DNA of 64,000 bases from Azospirillum halopraeferens DSM 3675 (GTDB lineage: Bacteria > Pseudomonadota > Alphaproteobacteria > Azospirillales > Azospirillaceae). The DNA lies in contig NZ_AUCF01000017.1 of the NCBI RefSeq assembly GCF_000429625.1, forward strand, positions 62,001 through 126,000, in the 5' to 3' direction. The translations under genes were made by a program, and so were the position numbers. The notes below the pieces were generated by a model. It was not told the origin of the DNA and searched no databases. It worked only from the letters and a program-made list of their open reading frames with translations. This document shows positions 40,833-48,966 of this stretch, piece after piece. Each line of letters opens with the position of its first letter. The stretch's first letter is position 1.

Positions 40833-42338
40833 TCAATGGCTGGTGCCGCTGGAATAGGAAATCTTGTTCCAGACGTTGTACTTGCCGATGGGCTTGCGCA
40901 TGGGCAGGCGGGCGACCTCCGCGAAGGTGGCGGCGTCGTAGACGACCAGCGCGCCCTCGTCCTCCATCACCGACACCAGGGCGTGGCGGCCGTCGCGGGT
41001 GAACTCCACATGCGCCGTCAGCTTGCCCGGCGCCGGGCGCAGGGTGCGGACGATCTCCAGGGTGCGGGTGTCGATGACGGGGATGACGTCCTTTTCCCGG
41101 CCCATGTAGGCGTCACCCCAGGCGTAGGGCGTGGTCTCGTGGCCGCGCAGGAAGAAGCCGGGACCGGGCATGGCGATCCGCCGCAGCGTCGTCCACGTCC
41201 CCGTGTCGATGACGCTGATCACCGCCTCGCGCAGGTGCGGCGTCGCCATCACCGTGCGCCCCTCGTGGCTGAAGCTGATGCCGGAGCCCAGATGGGGCAT
41301 GCCCGGCAGGTCCAGCTCGGCCACCATGGCACCGGCGTCCATGTCCACGACGATGCCGCGTCGGCCGTCGCGCGAGGCGCCCATCAGGTGGCGGTAGGGC
41401 GGATCGAAGAAGAAATCGTCCAGGTGGTCGGCGGTCTCCATCCGGCGCACCGGGAACCGGCCGGGCTCACCCCAGGGGATCTCCCACACCTCCCTGATGT
41501 CCTTCAGCGCCGCGACGAAGGCGCCGCGCGGCGGCATGGCGTAGACCGCCGACACGCGCGAGCCGTTGCCGGCCGCGTCGGCCACGGGGATCACCGCCAG
41601 CGGGTTGAGGTCGCCGGCGTCCAGCGCCACCAGCGTGTGGGGCAGCGTGTTGCCCACCATCAGCACGCGCCCGTCGGCGGACACGGCGACGTTGCGGGTG
41701 TTGACGCCGGCGCGCACCTCCGCCACCAGGGCCAGGGAGTGCAGGTCGTACTTGGCGATCCAGCCGTCGCGCGAGGCGAGATAGACGAACCGGCCGTCGG
41801 GGGAATACTTGGCGCCGCCGTGCAGGGCGAACCGGCTGGGGAAACGGTCCAGCACGGTGAAGCGGTCGCCGTCGACGATGCTGACGTGATGGTCGCCGGC
41901 CTCCACCACGGTGAACAGGTTCAGCGGGTCGGCGCCGTGCTGCGGTGCCGCCGGCAGGGTGGCGGGATCCCGGTGGAGGATGCGCGAGGCGGTGATCTCC
42001 GCCTCCCCCCAGACGGGCATGGCGGGCAGCGGCGTGAAGACGTAGGCGGCCAGGGCCGTCACCGCGGCGTCGTCCAGCACGTCCGCGGCGAAGCCCGGCA
42101 TCTGCGTCGCCGGCCGGCCGTGGCGGATGATGGATTCGGCCTCCGCCGGCTTCAGGCGGCCCAGGTTCTCCGGCAGCAGGGCGGGGCCGATGGCGCCCAG
42201 CCGGTCGCCGCCGTGGCAGGCGGCGCAGTGCTCGGTGAACAGGCGCGCCGGGTCCGGCGGTGCGGCGAAGGCCGGCGGAAGGTGCAGCGCGGCGCTCAGC
42301 GCCAGCGCCGCCAGGGCGACGGAACGCGTCGTGGGCAT
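40833..42338 (-). CDS. nirN: NirN-type cytochrome with c-heme and heme d1 domains
   Basis: The product has 501 residues from the ATG at 42338. A signal peptide (to about A26) is followed by a cytochrome c domain with CAACH at 38-42 and a probable Met ligand (ATQMPGF), then an eight-bladed propeller of the cytochrome d1 type (FALHGGAKYSPDGRFVYLASRDG, HLDDFFFDPPYRHLMGAS, GMPHLGSGISFSHEG with the heme-contact histidines). The C-terminus NVWNKISYSSGTSH is close to the NKI..SEGTSH end of NirN/NirF, not the NirS end. NirN oxidises dihydro-heme d1 to d1. No other nir gene is nearby. Confidence 0.8.
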   Translation of the reverse strand: MPTTRSVALAALALSAALHLPPAFAAPPDPARLFTEHCAACHGGDRLGAIGPALLPENLGRLKPAEAESIIRHGRPATQMPGFAADVLDDAAVTALAAYVFTPLPAMPVWGEAEITASRILHRDPATLPAAPQHGADPLNLFTVVEAGDHHVSIVDGDRFTVLDRFPSRFALHGGAKYSPDGRFVYLASRDGWIAKYDLHSLALVAEVRAGVNTRNVAVSADGRVLMVGNTLPHTLVALDAGDLNPLAVIPVADAAGNGSRVSAVYAMPPRGAFVAALKDIREVWEIPWGEPGRFPVRRMETADHLDDFFFDPPYRHLMGASRDGRRGIVVDMDAGAMVAELDLPGMPHLGSGISFSHEGRTVMATPHLREAVISVIDTGTWTTLRRIAMPGPGFFLRGHETTPYAWGDAYMGREKDVIPVIDTRTLEIVRTLRPAPGKLTAHVEFTRDGRHALVSVMEDEGALVVYDAATFAEVARLPMRKPIGKYNVWNKISYSSGTSH

Positions 42339-42405
42339 GGTTGCGGACTCCCGGTTCCGGCCGAACGGCCGTGCCGCCACTCTGCCCGATCCCGCCCCCC
42401 GGACC

Positions 42406-42419
42406 TTGACGGCCGTCAA
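42406..42419. promoter_or_regulatory. FNR/Dnr-like palindrome upstream of nirN-type gene
   Basis: TTGACGGCCGTCAA is a perfect 14-bp palindrome of the FNR/Dnr/NnrR type, ending 68 bases before the nirN-type start. Denitrification genes are commonly controlled by such sites. A weak CAGAGT lies at the -10 distance on the leftward strand. Confidence 0.65.
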
Positions 42420-42459
42420 GACGCCGCACCGGCCGCGGGGCCCCGGCACGGTCAACGGA

Positions 42460-42564
42460 AAATGTCCCCCGGCCGTGCGGCCGGGGGATGAAGTCTGCGT
42501 TGGGAGAGATTGCCCCCCGTCCGGGCCGTGCGAGCCGTTCGGGAGAAGTAGGCAGCAATCCGAG
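42460..42564 (-). ncRNA. Candidate small RNA under FNR-type control
   Basis: In the 320-base gap between the aldo/keto reductase and the nirN-type gene, an FNR-like palindrome (42598-42611) is followed leftward by TTAACA (42576-42571), 31 bases centre to centre, the geometry of an FNR-activated promoter. About 80 bases further is a perfect 10-bp hairpin (42487-42466, CCCCCGGCCG stem) followed by ACATTTTCC, a terminator. Between them no ATG or GTG occurs, but two pyrimidine-rich segments (TTCTCCC, TCTCTCCC) that could pair with ribosome binding sites do. The boundaries are estimates. Confidence 0.4.
42466..42487 (-). terminator. Intrinsic terminator, leftward
   Basis: A perfect 10-bp GC stem (CCCCCGGCCG and its complement) is followed on the leftward strand by ACATTTTCC. 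It would end transcripts coming from the upstream FNR-type promoter or from the aldo/keto reductase gene. Confidence 0.6.
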
Positions 42565-42597
42565 GCGAAGTGTTAAGCGGATCGCCCCTGCGACCAC

Positions 42598-42611
42598 TTG
42601 ACGATGGTCAA
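42598..42611. promoter_or_regulatory. FNR/Dnr-like palindrome in intergenic region
   Basis: TTGACGATGGTCAA has perfect TTGAC/GTCAA arms. It is 260 bases from the nirN-type start and 48 bases beyond the aldo/keto reductase stop, so it does not fit either gene directly. Leftward, a TTAACA at the proper distance suggests a separate promoter. Confidence 0.55.
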
Positions 42612-42658
42612 ACCGGGCGGGAAAAAACGTTTGCGCATTCTTCCGGATGGCCGGAACC

Positions 42659-43495
42659 TTACAGCATCTCCAGCGGGCGCGGCCGGGTGGGCGGCGGGAA
42701 GGCGCGGTCCAGTTCGGCCAGTGCCGCGTCATCCAGGCGCACGTCGAGGGCGGCGCGGTTGTCGCGCACGTGCTCCGGCGCCGACGCTTTGGGGATGGCG
42801 ATGACGCCGCCGCGCAGCACCCACGCCAGCGCCACCCGGGCCGGCGTGGCGCCCAGCCGGTCGGCGACGCGGCGCAGGGCCGGGTGGTGCAGCAGCCGGC
42901 CCTGCTCCACCGGGGAATAGGCCATGACGGGAACCCCGCGCTGCCGGCACAGGGGCAGCAGGTCGTATTCGATGCCGCGGCGGGTCAGGTTGTAGAGCAC
43001 CTGGTTGGTCTGCACCCCGTCGCCGCCGGGCGTGTCCGCCAGCTCCTCCATGTCGGCGGGGTCGAGGTTGCTGACCCCCCAGGAGCCGATCTTGCCGTCG
43101 CGCATCAGCGCCTCGAACGCCTCCACCGTCTCGGCGAAGGGGGTGCCGCCGCGCCAGTGCAGCAGGTAGAGGTCGATGCGGTCGGTGCCCAGCCGGCGCA
43201 GGCTGCGCTCGCACGCCGCCACGGTGCCGCGGCGCGACGCGTTGTGGGGCAGCACCTTGCTGACCAGGAACACCCCGTCGCGGCGCCCGGCGATGGCCTC
43301 GCCCACCACCTCCTCGGCCCCGCCGTCGGCGTACATCTCGGCCGTGTCGATCAGCGTCAGGCCGAGGTCGAGCCCCAGGCGCAGCGCGGCCACCTCGGCG
43401 GCCCGCCGGCGCCGGTCCTCGCCCATGTACCAGGTGCCCTGGCCGAGCACGGGCACGGCCGCGCCGCAGGGAAGCAGGGTGGTGGGAACGCTCAT
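42659..43495 (-). CDS. Aldo/keto reductase
   Basis: The product has 278 residues from the ATG at 43495. The catalytic tetrad is D50, Y55 ([12 protein letters not shown]), K80 (FLVSKVLP) and H113 (YLLHWRGG). NADPH binding is indicated by the C-terminal [16 protein letters not shown]. It belongs to the group that reduces aldehydes such as methylglyoxal or 2,5-diketogluconate; the substrate cannot be told. It is separated from the enoyl-CoA hydratase gene by 107 bases and probably forms its own unit. Confidence 0.9.
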   Translation of the reverse strand: MSVPTTLLPCGAAVPVLGQGTWYMGEDRRRRAAEVAALRLGLDLGLTLIDTAEMYADGGAEEVVGEAIAGRRDGVFLVSKVLPHNASRRGTVAACERSLRRLGTDRIDLYLLHWRGGTPFAETVEAFEALMRDGKIGSWGVSNLDPADMEELADTPGGDGVQTNQVLYNLTRRGIEYDLLPLCRQRGVPVMAYSPVEQGRLLHHPALRRVADRLGATPARVALAWVLRGGVIAIPKASAPEHVRDNRAALDVRLDDAALAELDRAFPPPTRPRPLEML

Positions 43496-43602
43496 GGATC
43501 GGCCTCCTGGTCCGCGTGTCGTGCCATCGGCAACGGACGGACAATCTGCGGCGGCCGGGCGGCGGCGTCCAGGGCGGGGCGAACCTTTTTCCGCCCCGCG
43601 GG

Positions 43603-44400
43603 TCAGCGGCCGGTGAAGACGGGCGGGCGTTTTTCCAGGAACGCCGCCATGCCTTCGCGGGCATCGTCCAGGGTGAGCGTGCGGTGGAACAGCCCGCGCT
43701 CCACCGCCAGACCGGCGGCAAGAGGCATATCGTCGGCGGCCCGCACCGCCGCCTTGATCATCGCCGCGACCGGTGCGGACAGGGCGGCGATGCCCGCCGC
43801 CGCCGCCAGCGCCTCGGGCAGCAGCCGCTCCGCCGGCACGACGCGCGACACCAGGCCGGCGCGCTCCGCCTCGGCGGCGTCCATGAGACGGCCGGTCAGC
43901 AGCAGGTCGAGCGCCCGGGCACGGCCCACCGCCCGCGGCAGGCGCTGGGTGCCGCCGGCCCCCGGCATGGTGCCCAGCCGCACCTCGGGATGGCCGAACA
44001 CGGCGGTGTCCGCGGCGATCACCACGTCGCACATCTCCACCAGCTCGCACCCGCCGCCCAGGCAATGGCCGTGGACGGCGGCCACCACCGGCTTGGTCAC
44101 CGCCGCCAGAGCCTCGCAGCAGCCGGCGAAGCCGGTGCGCACCGCCTGCTCCGCCGGCATGGCGGCCAGCGCCCGCACGTCCGCCCCGGCGCAGAAGTGG
44201 CGCCCCGCCCCGGCCAGCAGCAGCACGCGCACGGCGGCATCCGCGTCCAGCCGGGCGAGCGCCGCGGCCAGCGCGTCGATCAGCGCCGGCGACAGGGCGT
44301 TGAGGGCCTCCGGCCGGTTCAGCGTCACCTGCACCACGCCCTCGCCGACGGGGCGCACGATGACGGGGGCGTCGTCGGAACGGGGGACGGCGGGGCTCAT
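43603..44400 (-). CDS. Enoyl-CoA hydratase/isomerase family protein
   Basis: A 265-residue crotonase-fold protein with both usual glutamates ([15 protein letters not shown] and [20 protein letters not shown]) and the oxyanion-hole region ([13 protein letters not shown]). It therefore probably hydrates enoyl-CoA in fatty acid or aromatic acid breakdown (PaaF/FadB-like single domain). An 8-bp inverted repeat (44411-44433) is just upstream of its start. Confidence 0.88.
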   Translation of the reverse strand: MSPAVPRSDDAPVIVRPVGEGVVQVTLNRPEALNALSPALIDALAAALARLDADAAVRVLLLAGAGRHFCAGADVRALAAMPAEQAVRTGFAGCCEALAAVTKPVVAAVHGHCLGGGCELVEMCDVVIAADTAVFGHPEVRLGTMPGAGGTQRLPRAVGRARALDLLLTGRLMDAAEAERAGLVSRVVPAERLLPEALAAAAGIAALSAPVAAMIKAAVRAADDMPLAAGLAVERGLFHRTLTLDDAREGMAAFLEKRPPVFTGR

Positions 44401-44410
44401 GGCGCTCTCC

Positions 44411-44433
44411 GGGACGGTTCACGGGACCGTCCC
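44411..44433. promoter_or_regulatory. Inverted repeat upstream of enoyl-CoA hydratase gene
   Basis: GGGACGGT and ACCGTCCC are perfect 8-bp arms around a 7-base centre, beginning 11 bases before the start codon at 44400. It could be a repressor site or a hairpin in the leader. Confidence 0.35.
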
Positions 44434-44478
44434 GACCATACGCCCGGCGCCGCCCGCCGGCAGGCGAGTAATCGGCGG

Positions 44479-44505
44479 CGTCGGGTGAGCGGCGTTCACC
44501 CGACG
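44479..44505 (-). terminator. Hairpin downstream of ABC binding protein gene
   Basis: CGTCGGGTGA and TCACCCGACG form a perfect 10-bp stem with a 7-base loop, starting 7 bases after the stop of the leftward binding protein gene. No T-tract follows, but position and stability suggest a terminator. Confidence 0.5.
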
Positions 44506-44512
44506 CGCGCGA

Positions 44513-45619
44513 TCAGTTCCCGGTGTAGGGCGCGTAGCGGCCCTCGCTCCACTCGTACAGCACGTAGTTGGGGTTGACGTTGTCGCCCTTGGCGTCGAAG
44601 CGGATCTGCCCGACCACCGTGTCGAAGGTGCCGGCGCGCAGGGCCGCGGCAAGCTTGCCGCCGTCCGCCTCGCCCGCCTGCTGGAGTCCCTGGGCGATCA
44701 CCTGGACCGTGGCGTAGCTGTAGAAGGCGAAGTTGCCCGGTTCGCTCAGGCCGGCGCGGCGGAACGATTCGACCAGTTGCCGGCCGGCCTCGCTGCTCGC
44801 CGCCTCCTCGCTGTCGGTGAACAGGGTGCCCTGGCCGGCCGGGCCGGTGATGGACCAGAACTCCGCGTTGTTCAGACCGTCACCGGCGACGAAGCGGGCG
44901 TCCAGGCCCAGTTCGCGCGCCTGGCGCACGATCAGCCCCAGCTCCGGGTGGTAGCCGCCGTAGAAGACCGCCTCGATGCCCCGCTCCTTCAGGTTGGTGA
45001 CCAGCGCCGAGAAGTCCCGCTCGCCCGCCGTCACCGACGCGCGGAAGGCCACCGGCGTCCCCGCCTCTTCCAGGGTGCGGGCGACCACGTCGGCCAGCCC
45101 GCGGCCGTAGGACTGCTTGTCGTCCAGCACCGCAACCCGCCGGCCGGCGTAGCGCTCGGCCAGGAAGCGGCCGGCCACCACGCCCTGCTGGTCGTCGCGC
45201 CCGCACACCCGGAAGACGGTGTCGTAGCCGCGGTCGGTCAGCGCCGGGCTGGTCGCCGTCGGCGTCACCATGACGATGCCTTCCTCGTTGTACACCTCCG
45301 ACGCCGGGATGGCCGAGCCGGAGCAGAGATGGCCGTTGACCGCCACCACACCTTCGGTGGCGAAGCGGTTGGCCACCGCCACCGCCTGGCGCGGGTCGCA
45401 GGCGTCGTCACCCACCCGCAGCACCAGTTGCCGGCCCAGCACGCCGCCGCGGGCGTTGATGTCCTCGATCGCCTGGCGGGCGCCGTACACCGTCTGCTCG
45501 CCCAGCGCCGCCACCGCCCCGGTGGTGGCCGTTCCCAGACCGATGACGATGTCGGCCTGCGCGGCCGCCGGAGCGGCCAGCAGCAGGGCCGCCCCGATGA
45601 AGGGAATGCTGCGGTTCAT
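44513..45619 (-). CDS. Branched-chain amino acid-type ABC substrate-binding protein
   Basis: The product has 368 residues from the ATG at 45619, with AAGGA about 8 bases upstream. A signal peptide (NRSIPFIGAALLLAAPAAAQA) precedes the LivJ/K-type fold (IVIGLGTATTGAVAALGEQTVYGARQAIEDINARGGVLGRQLVLRVGDDACDPRQAVAVANRFA, later AVNGHLCSGSAIPASEVYNEEGIVMVTPTATSPALTDRG). The permease and ATPase genes are not beside it, so it is an orphan or works with a distant transporter. A hairpin follows its stop. Confidence 0.9.
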   Translation of the reverse strand: MNRSIPFIGAALLLAAPAAAQADIVIGLGTATTGAVAALGEQTVYGARQAIEDINARGGVLGRQLVLRVGDDACDPRQAVAVANRFATEGVVAVNGHLCSGSAIPASEVYNEEGIVMVTPTATSPALTDRGYDTVFRVCGRDDQQGVVAGRFLAERYAGRRVAVLDDKQSYGRGLADVVARTLEEAGTPVAFRASVTAGERDFSALVTNLKERGIEAVFYGGYHPELGLIVRQARELGLDARFVAGDGLNNAEFWSITGPAGQGTLFTDSEEAASSEAGRQLVESFRRAGLSEPGNFAFYSYATVQVIAQGLQQAGEADGGKLAAALRAGTFDTVVGQIRFDAKGDNVNPNYVLYEWSEGRYAPYTGN

Positions 45620-45690
45620 CCCTGTATCCTTCCGTTGTCTTTTGCTTTCGCAAGGGGGACGGCCGCGTCGATTCCGGCACCCCGGCTCCG

Positions 45691-46719
45691 TCACCCGCCG
45701 CCGGTCGGGCCGCGGGCCGGAACCGGAAGGCACGACAGGCGGCCGGCCTCGGTTCCGAAGAGCAGATAGCGCCCGTCACCGCTCCAGGCAAGCGCGCTTA
45801 CCGGCGCACCCTCGGGCCGGGCGACCGCCACGGCCGCCGTCCCGTCGAGCGGTGTGATGATCACGGTGCCGTCGTCGTAGCCGGCGGCGACCACCGGCTC
45901 GCGCGGGTGCGGCGCCACCGCGGTGACCAGCCCGGCGCCGGCGCCGGCCGGTTGCAGCGGCGCCCGGTCCCACGGGCCGCCGCCGAAGAACGGCCAGCAC
46001 ACCACGCTCTCCGCCCCGCCGGTGGCGAGATGGCGTCCCCGCGCGGTCCACGCCATGGACCGCACCTTGGTGGGGTAGCCGCTCATCATCAGGTCGGCCC
46101 TGTCGCGCAGCCGCCAGCCGTGCAGGCCGTTCTCCTGAAGCGTCGTCATCACGTGGGTGCCCTCCGGATGCCAGAGGACGCCGAGGTGGGAGCCCTTCCA
46201 CTCCAGCGTCGCCGGCGGACCGGGGCGCGCCGTCCACCACAGGCTGACGCCGCCGTACCGGGCAACGGCCAGGCGCTTGCCGTTGGGCGAGAAGGCCAGG
46301 CCGGCCACCGTCGCCGGGTGGTCCGCCATCGTCTCCCGCGGCCGGCCGGCCGGGTCCAGCAGATGGACCTGCCGGCCCGCGGCAAAGGCGCGCAGCCCGC
46401 CGTGCGGCTCGGCATCCACATGCTCGATCCAGCGCCCCGGCACCTCGGCCAGCGTCTCGGGCGCCCGGCCCGGGGCGATGCGGCACAGCCGGCCGTCATC
46501 GCCGCCGCTGAGGAAGCCCGCACCGTCGCCGTCGCGCGCCAGCGCCAGACAGGCGCCGCCGTGGGCCGCGACGACGGCGGGCGGGGCGCCGTCGTCCGCC
46601 GGATCGATCAGCCGCACCGTCCCGTCGCCCAGCGCCGCGGCGGCGTGGCTGCCGGCGCGGTTGACCGCCAGCGCGACGACGTAGGCGTCGGTGTCCCACC
46701 GCCGTTCCCGGACGCTCAT
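45691..46719 (-). CDS. WD40-repeat protein coupled to Zur-type GTPase gene
   Basis: The product has 342 residues from the ATG at 46719, which overlaps the GTPase stop (ATGA). It has seven or so WD40-like blades ([123 protein letters not shown]). WD40 proteins next to zinc-controlled COG0523 GTPases occur in Alphaproteobacteria; the partner role is unknown. It is presumably transcribed from the Zur-type promoter upstream. Confidence 0.87.
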   Translation of the reverse strand: MSVRERRWDTDAYVVALAVNRAGSHAAAALGDGTVRLIDPADDGAPPAVVAAHGGACLALARDGDGAGFLSGGDDGRLCRIAPGRAPETLAEVPGRWIEHVDAEPHGGLRAFAAGRQVHLLDPAGRPRETMADHPATVAGLAFSPNGKRLAVARYGGVSLWWTARPGPPATLEWKGSHLGVLWHPEGTHVMTTLQENGLHGWRLRDRADLMMSGYPTKVRSMAWTARGRHLATGGAESVVCWPFFGGGPWDRAPLQPAGAGAGLVTAVAPHPREPVVAAGYDDGTVIITPLDGTAAVAVARPEGAPVSALAWSGDGRYLLFGTEAGRLSCLPVPARGPTGGG

Positions 46720-47675
46720 GACGCGGCGCAGGCGGCAAAGCCGGCGCGCAGCGCGTCGGCGTCGAGATTGCGGCCGATCAGCACGAACCGGCTGGTCCGC
46801 GGCGCGCCCTCCGGCCACGGGCTGAGATTGCCGCTGTCGGCCAGCATGTGCACGCCCTGCACCACCGTGCGCCGGTTGCTGCCGCGCAAGGACAGGATTC
46901 CCTTGTAGCGCAGCAGGTCGGTGCCCCGGACGTTGATCAGCGTGCGGAACCACAAATCGAACGCCGCCGGGTCGAGGGGCCGATCCTCGCTCAGCGACAC
47001 GCCGGTTACGGACTGATCGTGCTCGTGGTCGTCCTCGCCGAGGAAGTCCGGCTCCATCGCCAGCACCCGGTCCAGGTCGAAGGCGCCGAGCCCGAGGACA
47101 TGGTCGAGCGGCACGGCGCACCGCTGCGTGCGGACGATTCGGGCGAAGGGGTTCATCGTCCGGATGCGGCGCTCCAGGGCGGCAAGGACCGCCTCATCCA
47201 CCAGATCGGTCTTGTTGAGCAGCACCACATCGGCGAAGGCCACCTGTTCCTGCGCCTCGTGGCTGTCGTCCAGGCGCCGTTCCAGGTGGCCGGCGTCCGC
47301 CACCGTGACGATGGCGTCCAGCCGGGTGCGCGTCGACACGTCGGGGTCCACGAAGAAGGTCTGCGCCACCGGGGCGGGATCGGCCAGGCCGGTGGTCTCG
47401 ATCAGGATGCCGTCGAAGCCGCCCTTGCGCTTGAGCAGGCCGTTGATGATGCGGATGAGGTCGCCGCGCACGGTGCAGCAGATGCAGCCGTTGTTCATCT
47501 CGAACACCTCCTCGTCGGCGCCGACGACCAGCTCGTTGTCGATGCCGATTTCGCCGAATTCGTTGACGATGACGGCAAACCGCTTGCCGTGGGGCTCCGA
47601 CAGGATGCGGTTCAGCAGCGTCGTCTTGCCGGCACCGAGGTAGCCGGTCAGTACGGTGACGGGGATCACGGACAT
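46716..47675 (-). CDS. COG0523 GTPase, probable zinc metallochaperone
   Basis: A 319-residue G3E GTPase with Walker A GYLGAGKT (11-18), the metal-binding CICC (64-67, in [12 protein letters not shown]), NKTD and a short HEH cluster. COG0523 members under Zur control deliver zinc to essential proteins when zinc is scarce. The 22-bp palindrome centred 40 bases before the start is a good Zur site. It is distinct from CobW, which is encoded separately in the cobalamin cluster. The WD40 gene follows by an ATGA overlap. Confidence 0.92.
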   Translation of the reverse strand: MSVIPVTVLTGYLGAGKTTLLNRILSEPHGKRFAVIVNEFGEIGIDNELVVGADEEVFEMNNGCICCTVRGDLIRIINGLLKRKGGFDGILIETTGLADPAPVAQTFFVDPDVSTRTRLDAIVTVADAGHLERRLDDSHEAQEQVAFADVVLLNKTDLVDEAVLAALERRIRTMNPFARIVRTQRCAVPLDHVLGLGAFDLDRVLAMEPDFLGEDDHEHDQSVTGVSLSEDRPLDPAAFDLWFRTLINVRGTDLLRYKGILSLRGSNRRTVVQGVHMLADSGNLSPWPEGAPRTSRFVLIGRNLDADALRAGFAACAAS

Positions 47676-47704
47676 TGGCTCTTACCCTCCTGAGCGTGGA
47701 TTTT

Positions 47705-47726
47705 AAGTTATGTTATAACATAACTT
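47705..47726. promoter_or_regulatory. Zur-type palindrome
   Basis: A perfect 22-bp palindrome with half-site AAGTTATGTTA resembles the alphaproteobacterial Zur box (GTTATAATATAAC core). It is AT-rich in an otherwise GC-rich region, lies 30 bases before the COG0523 GTPase start and contains a -10-like TATAAC, so Zur binding would block transcription when zinc is plentiful. Confidence 0.8.
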
Positions 47727-47792
47727 TCCCGCCCGACACCGGTTTGTTGGCCGATCGGGGGTTCCGGCGCCGTCCGACGGCACACGGCACGC

Positions 47793-47822
47793 TTGCAATC
47801 CTCCGGGGGCCCCGCCTAATGT
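47793..47822 (+). promoter_or_regulatory. Sigma70-type promoter of the cobalamin operon
   Basis: TTGCAA (47793-47798) and TAATGT (47817-47822) with an 18-base spacer lie just before the riboswitch. Transcription would start near 47829, matching the first conserved bases of the riboswitch. Confidence 0.6.
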
Positions 47823-47828
47823 GACCGC

Positions 47829-48025
47829 GATGGTGCCGCCGGGCCGAAGGGGCCGGCGGTTAAAAGGGAATGCGGTGAGGACGGCGACGTCCGAATCCGC
47901 GGCTGCCCCCGCAACTGTGAGCGGCGAGCCCACCCCCCACGAAACCACTGGCCCCCTGCCGGGGCCGGGAAGGACGGGGGGCGGGCGGCGACCCGCGAGC
48001 CAGGAAACCTGCCATCGCCCGACAT
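47829..48025 (+). ncRNA. Cobalamin riboswitch
   Basis: The leader of cbtB carries the classical elements in order: GGTGCCGCC, AAAAGGGAATGCGGTGAGGACGG, then AATCCGCGGCTGCCCCCGCAACTGTGAGCGGCGAGC (B12 box region), CCACTGG, CCGGGAAGG, and GCGAGCCAGGAAACCTGCC. It senses adenosylcobalamin or a related form and lowers expression of the downstream cobalt transport and cobalamin genes. The reading frame cbtB starts about 37 bases beyond it. Confidence 0.95.
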
Positions 48026-48061
48026 TCCAACCCGCCGGGTGGGCGGAGAGAGGACCTGATC

Positions 48062-48247
48062 ATGACCCGTATCGCCGCAGATGCCGGCCGGCCCGTCGCC
48101 GTGCGCCCGGTCGAGACCGTGACCGCCGCCCTGGGAGCACTCCTGCTGGGCTCCTTCCTGCTGTTCGGCGCCGGCTTCGCCCAGCCGGAGGCGATCCACG
48201 ACGCCGCCCACGACGGGCGTCATTCCTTCGCCTTCCCCTGCCACTGA
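48062..48247 (+). CDS. cbtB: CbtB, cobalt transporter subunit
   Basis: A 61-residue protein with one membrane segment (VTAALGALLLGSFLLFGAGFA) and a histidine-rich end (IHDAAHDGRHSFAFPCH), the hallmark of CbtB. CbtAB is a predicted cobalt importer found behind cobalamin riboswitches in Proteobacteria. It precedes cbtA by 10 bases. Confidence 0.93.
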   Translation: MTRIAADAGRPVAVRPVETVTAALGALLLGSFLLFGAGFAQPEAIHDAAHDGRHSFAFPCH

Positions 48248-48257
48248 GCGGACGGCC

Positions 48258-48938
48258 ATGTTCGGGCGGCTCGTCCTGGCCGCCGTGACCGCGGGAGTTC
48301 TCGCGGGCGCGGCGGTATCCGTCGTTCAGCAGGTCACCACGGTGCCGCTGATCCTGTCGGCCGAGGTCTACGAGGTGGCCGCCGAGGCCGCCGGCCATGC
48401 CGGTCACGCCGCCGCCCATGCCGGCGCCGGATTCGGCTTCGATGCGGCGCGCGTGGGGCTGACCGTGCTGACCAACCTGGTCATCGGCAGCGGCTACGGG
48501 CTGCTGCTCGCCGCCGCCATGCTGCTGATCGGGGCGCCGGTGAACCTGCGCCGCGGCGTCCTGTGGGGGGCCGGCGGCTTCGTCGCCTTCACCCTGGCGC
48601 CGGCCTTCGGTCTGCCGCCGGAACTGCCGGGCACCGCCACCGCCGAGCTGGCGGCCCGCCAGGCGTGGTGGCTGGCCGCGGCCCTGACCGCGGCGGCGGC
48701 GCTGCTGGCCGCCGCCTTCGCGCGCCGTCCCGCGTGGGTCATCGCGGCCCTGGCGGTGGCGGCGCTGCCGCACCTGATCGGGGCGCCCCATGCGGAGCCG
48801 GTGGGCAGCCTGACCCCGCCGGAGCTGGCGGCCCGCTTCGCCGCCGTGTCCATCGGCGTCGCCGCCCTGTTCTGGGCGGTGCTGGGTGCCGCCTGCGGCG
48901 CGCTGATGAGCCGGCTGCTGCCGGACGACGCCCGCTGA
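48258..48938 (+). CDS. cbtA: CbtA, cobalt transporter membrane subunit
   Basis: A 226-residue protein with five or six membrane segments (LVLAAVTAGVLAGAAVSVVQQ, VLTNLVIGSGYGLLLAAAMLLIG, WWLAAALTAAAALLAAAFA, VIAALAVAALPHLIG, AVSIGVAALFWAVLGAACGAL). A histidine-containing loop (AAGHAGHAAAHAGAGF) may bind cobalt. It works with CbtB and is controlled by the cobalamin riboswitch. Confidence 0.9.
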   Translation: MFGRLVLAAVTAGVLAGAAVSVVQQVTTVPLILSAEVYEVAAEAAGHAGHAAAHAGAGFGFDAARVGLTVLTNLVIGSGYGLLLAAAMLLIGAPVNLRRGVLWGAGGFVAFTLAPAFGLPPELPGTATAELAARQAWWLAAALTAAAALLAAAFARRPAWVIAALAVAALPHLIGAPHAEPVGSLTPPELAARFAAVSIGVAALFWAVLGAACGALMSRLLPDDAR

Positions 48939-48966
48939 CCCCCGCCCCCTGCCGGAAGCACCGCCC

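Noticed and set aside
40833..42338. The cytochrome d1 protein as nitrite reductase NirS
   Set aside because: The C-terminus matches NirN/NirF and the length fits NirN; NirS ends differently and is longer.
39051..42491. A rightward open frame of 1146 codons over ubiU, ubiT and the nirN-type gene
   Set aside because: It runs antisense to several recognised genes and across their intergenic regions; composition is that of a shadow.
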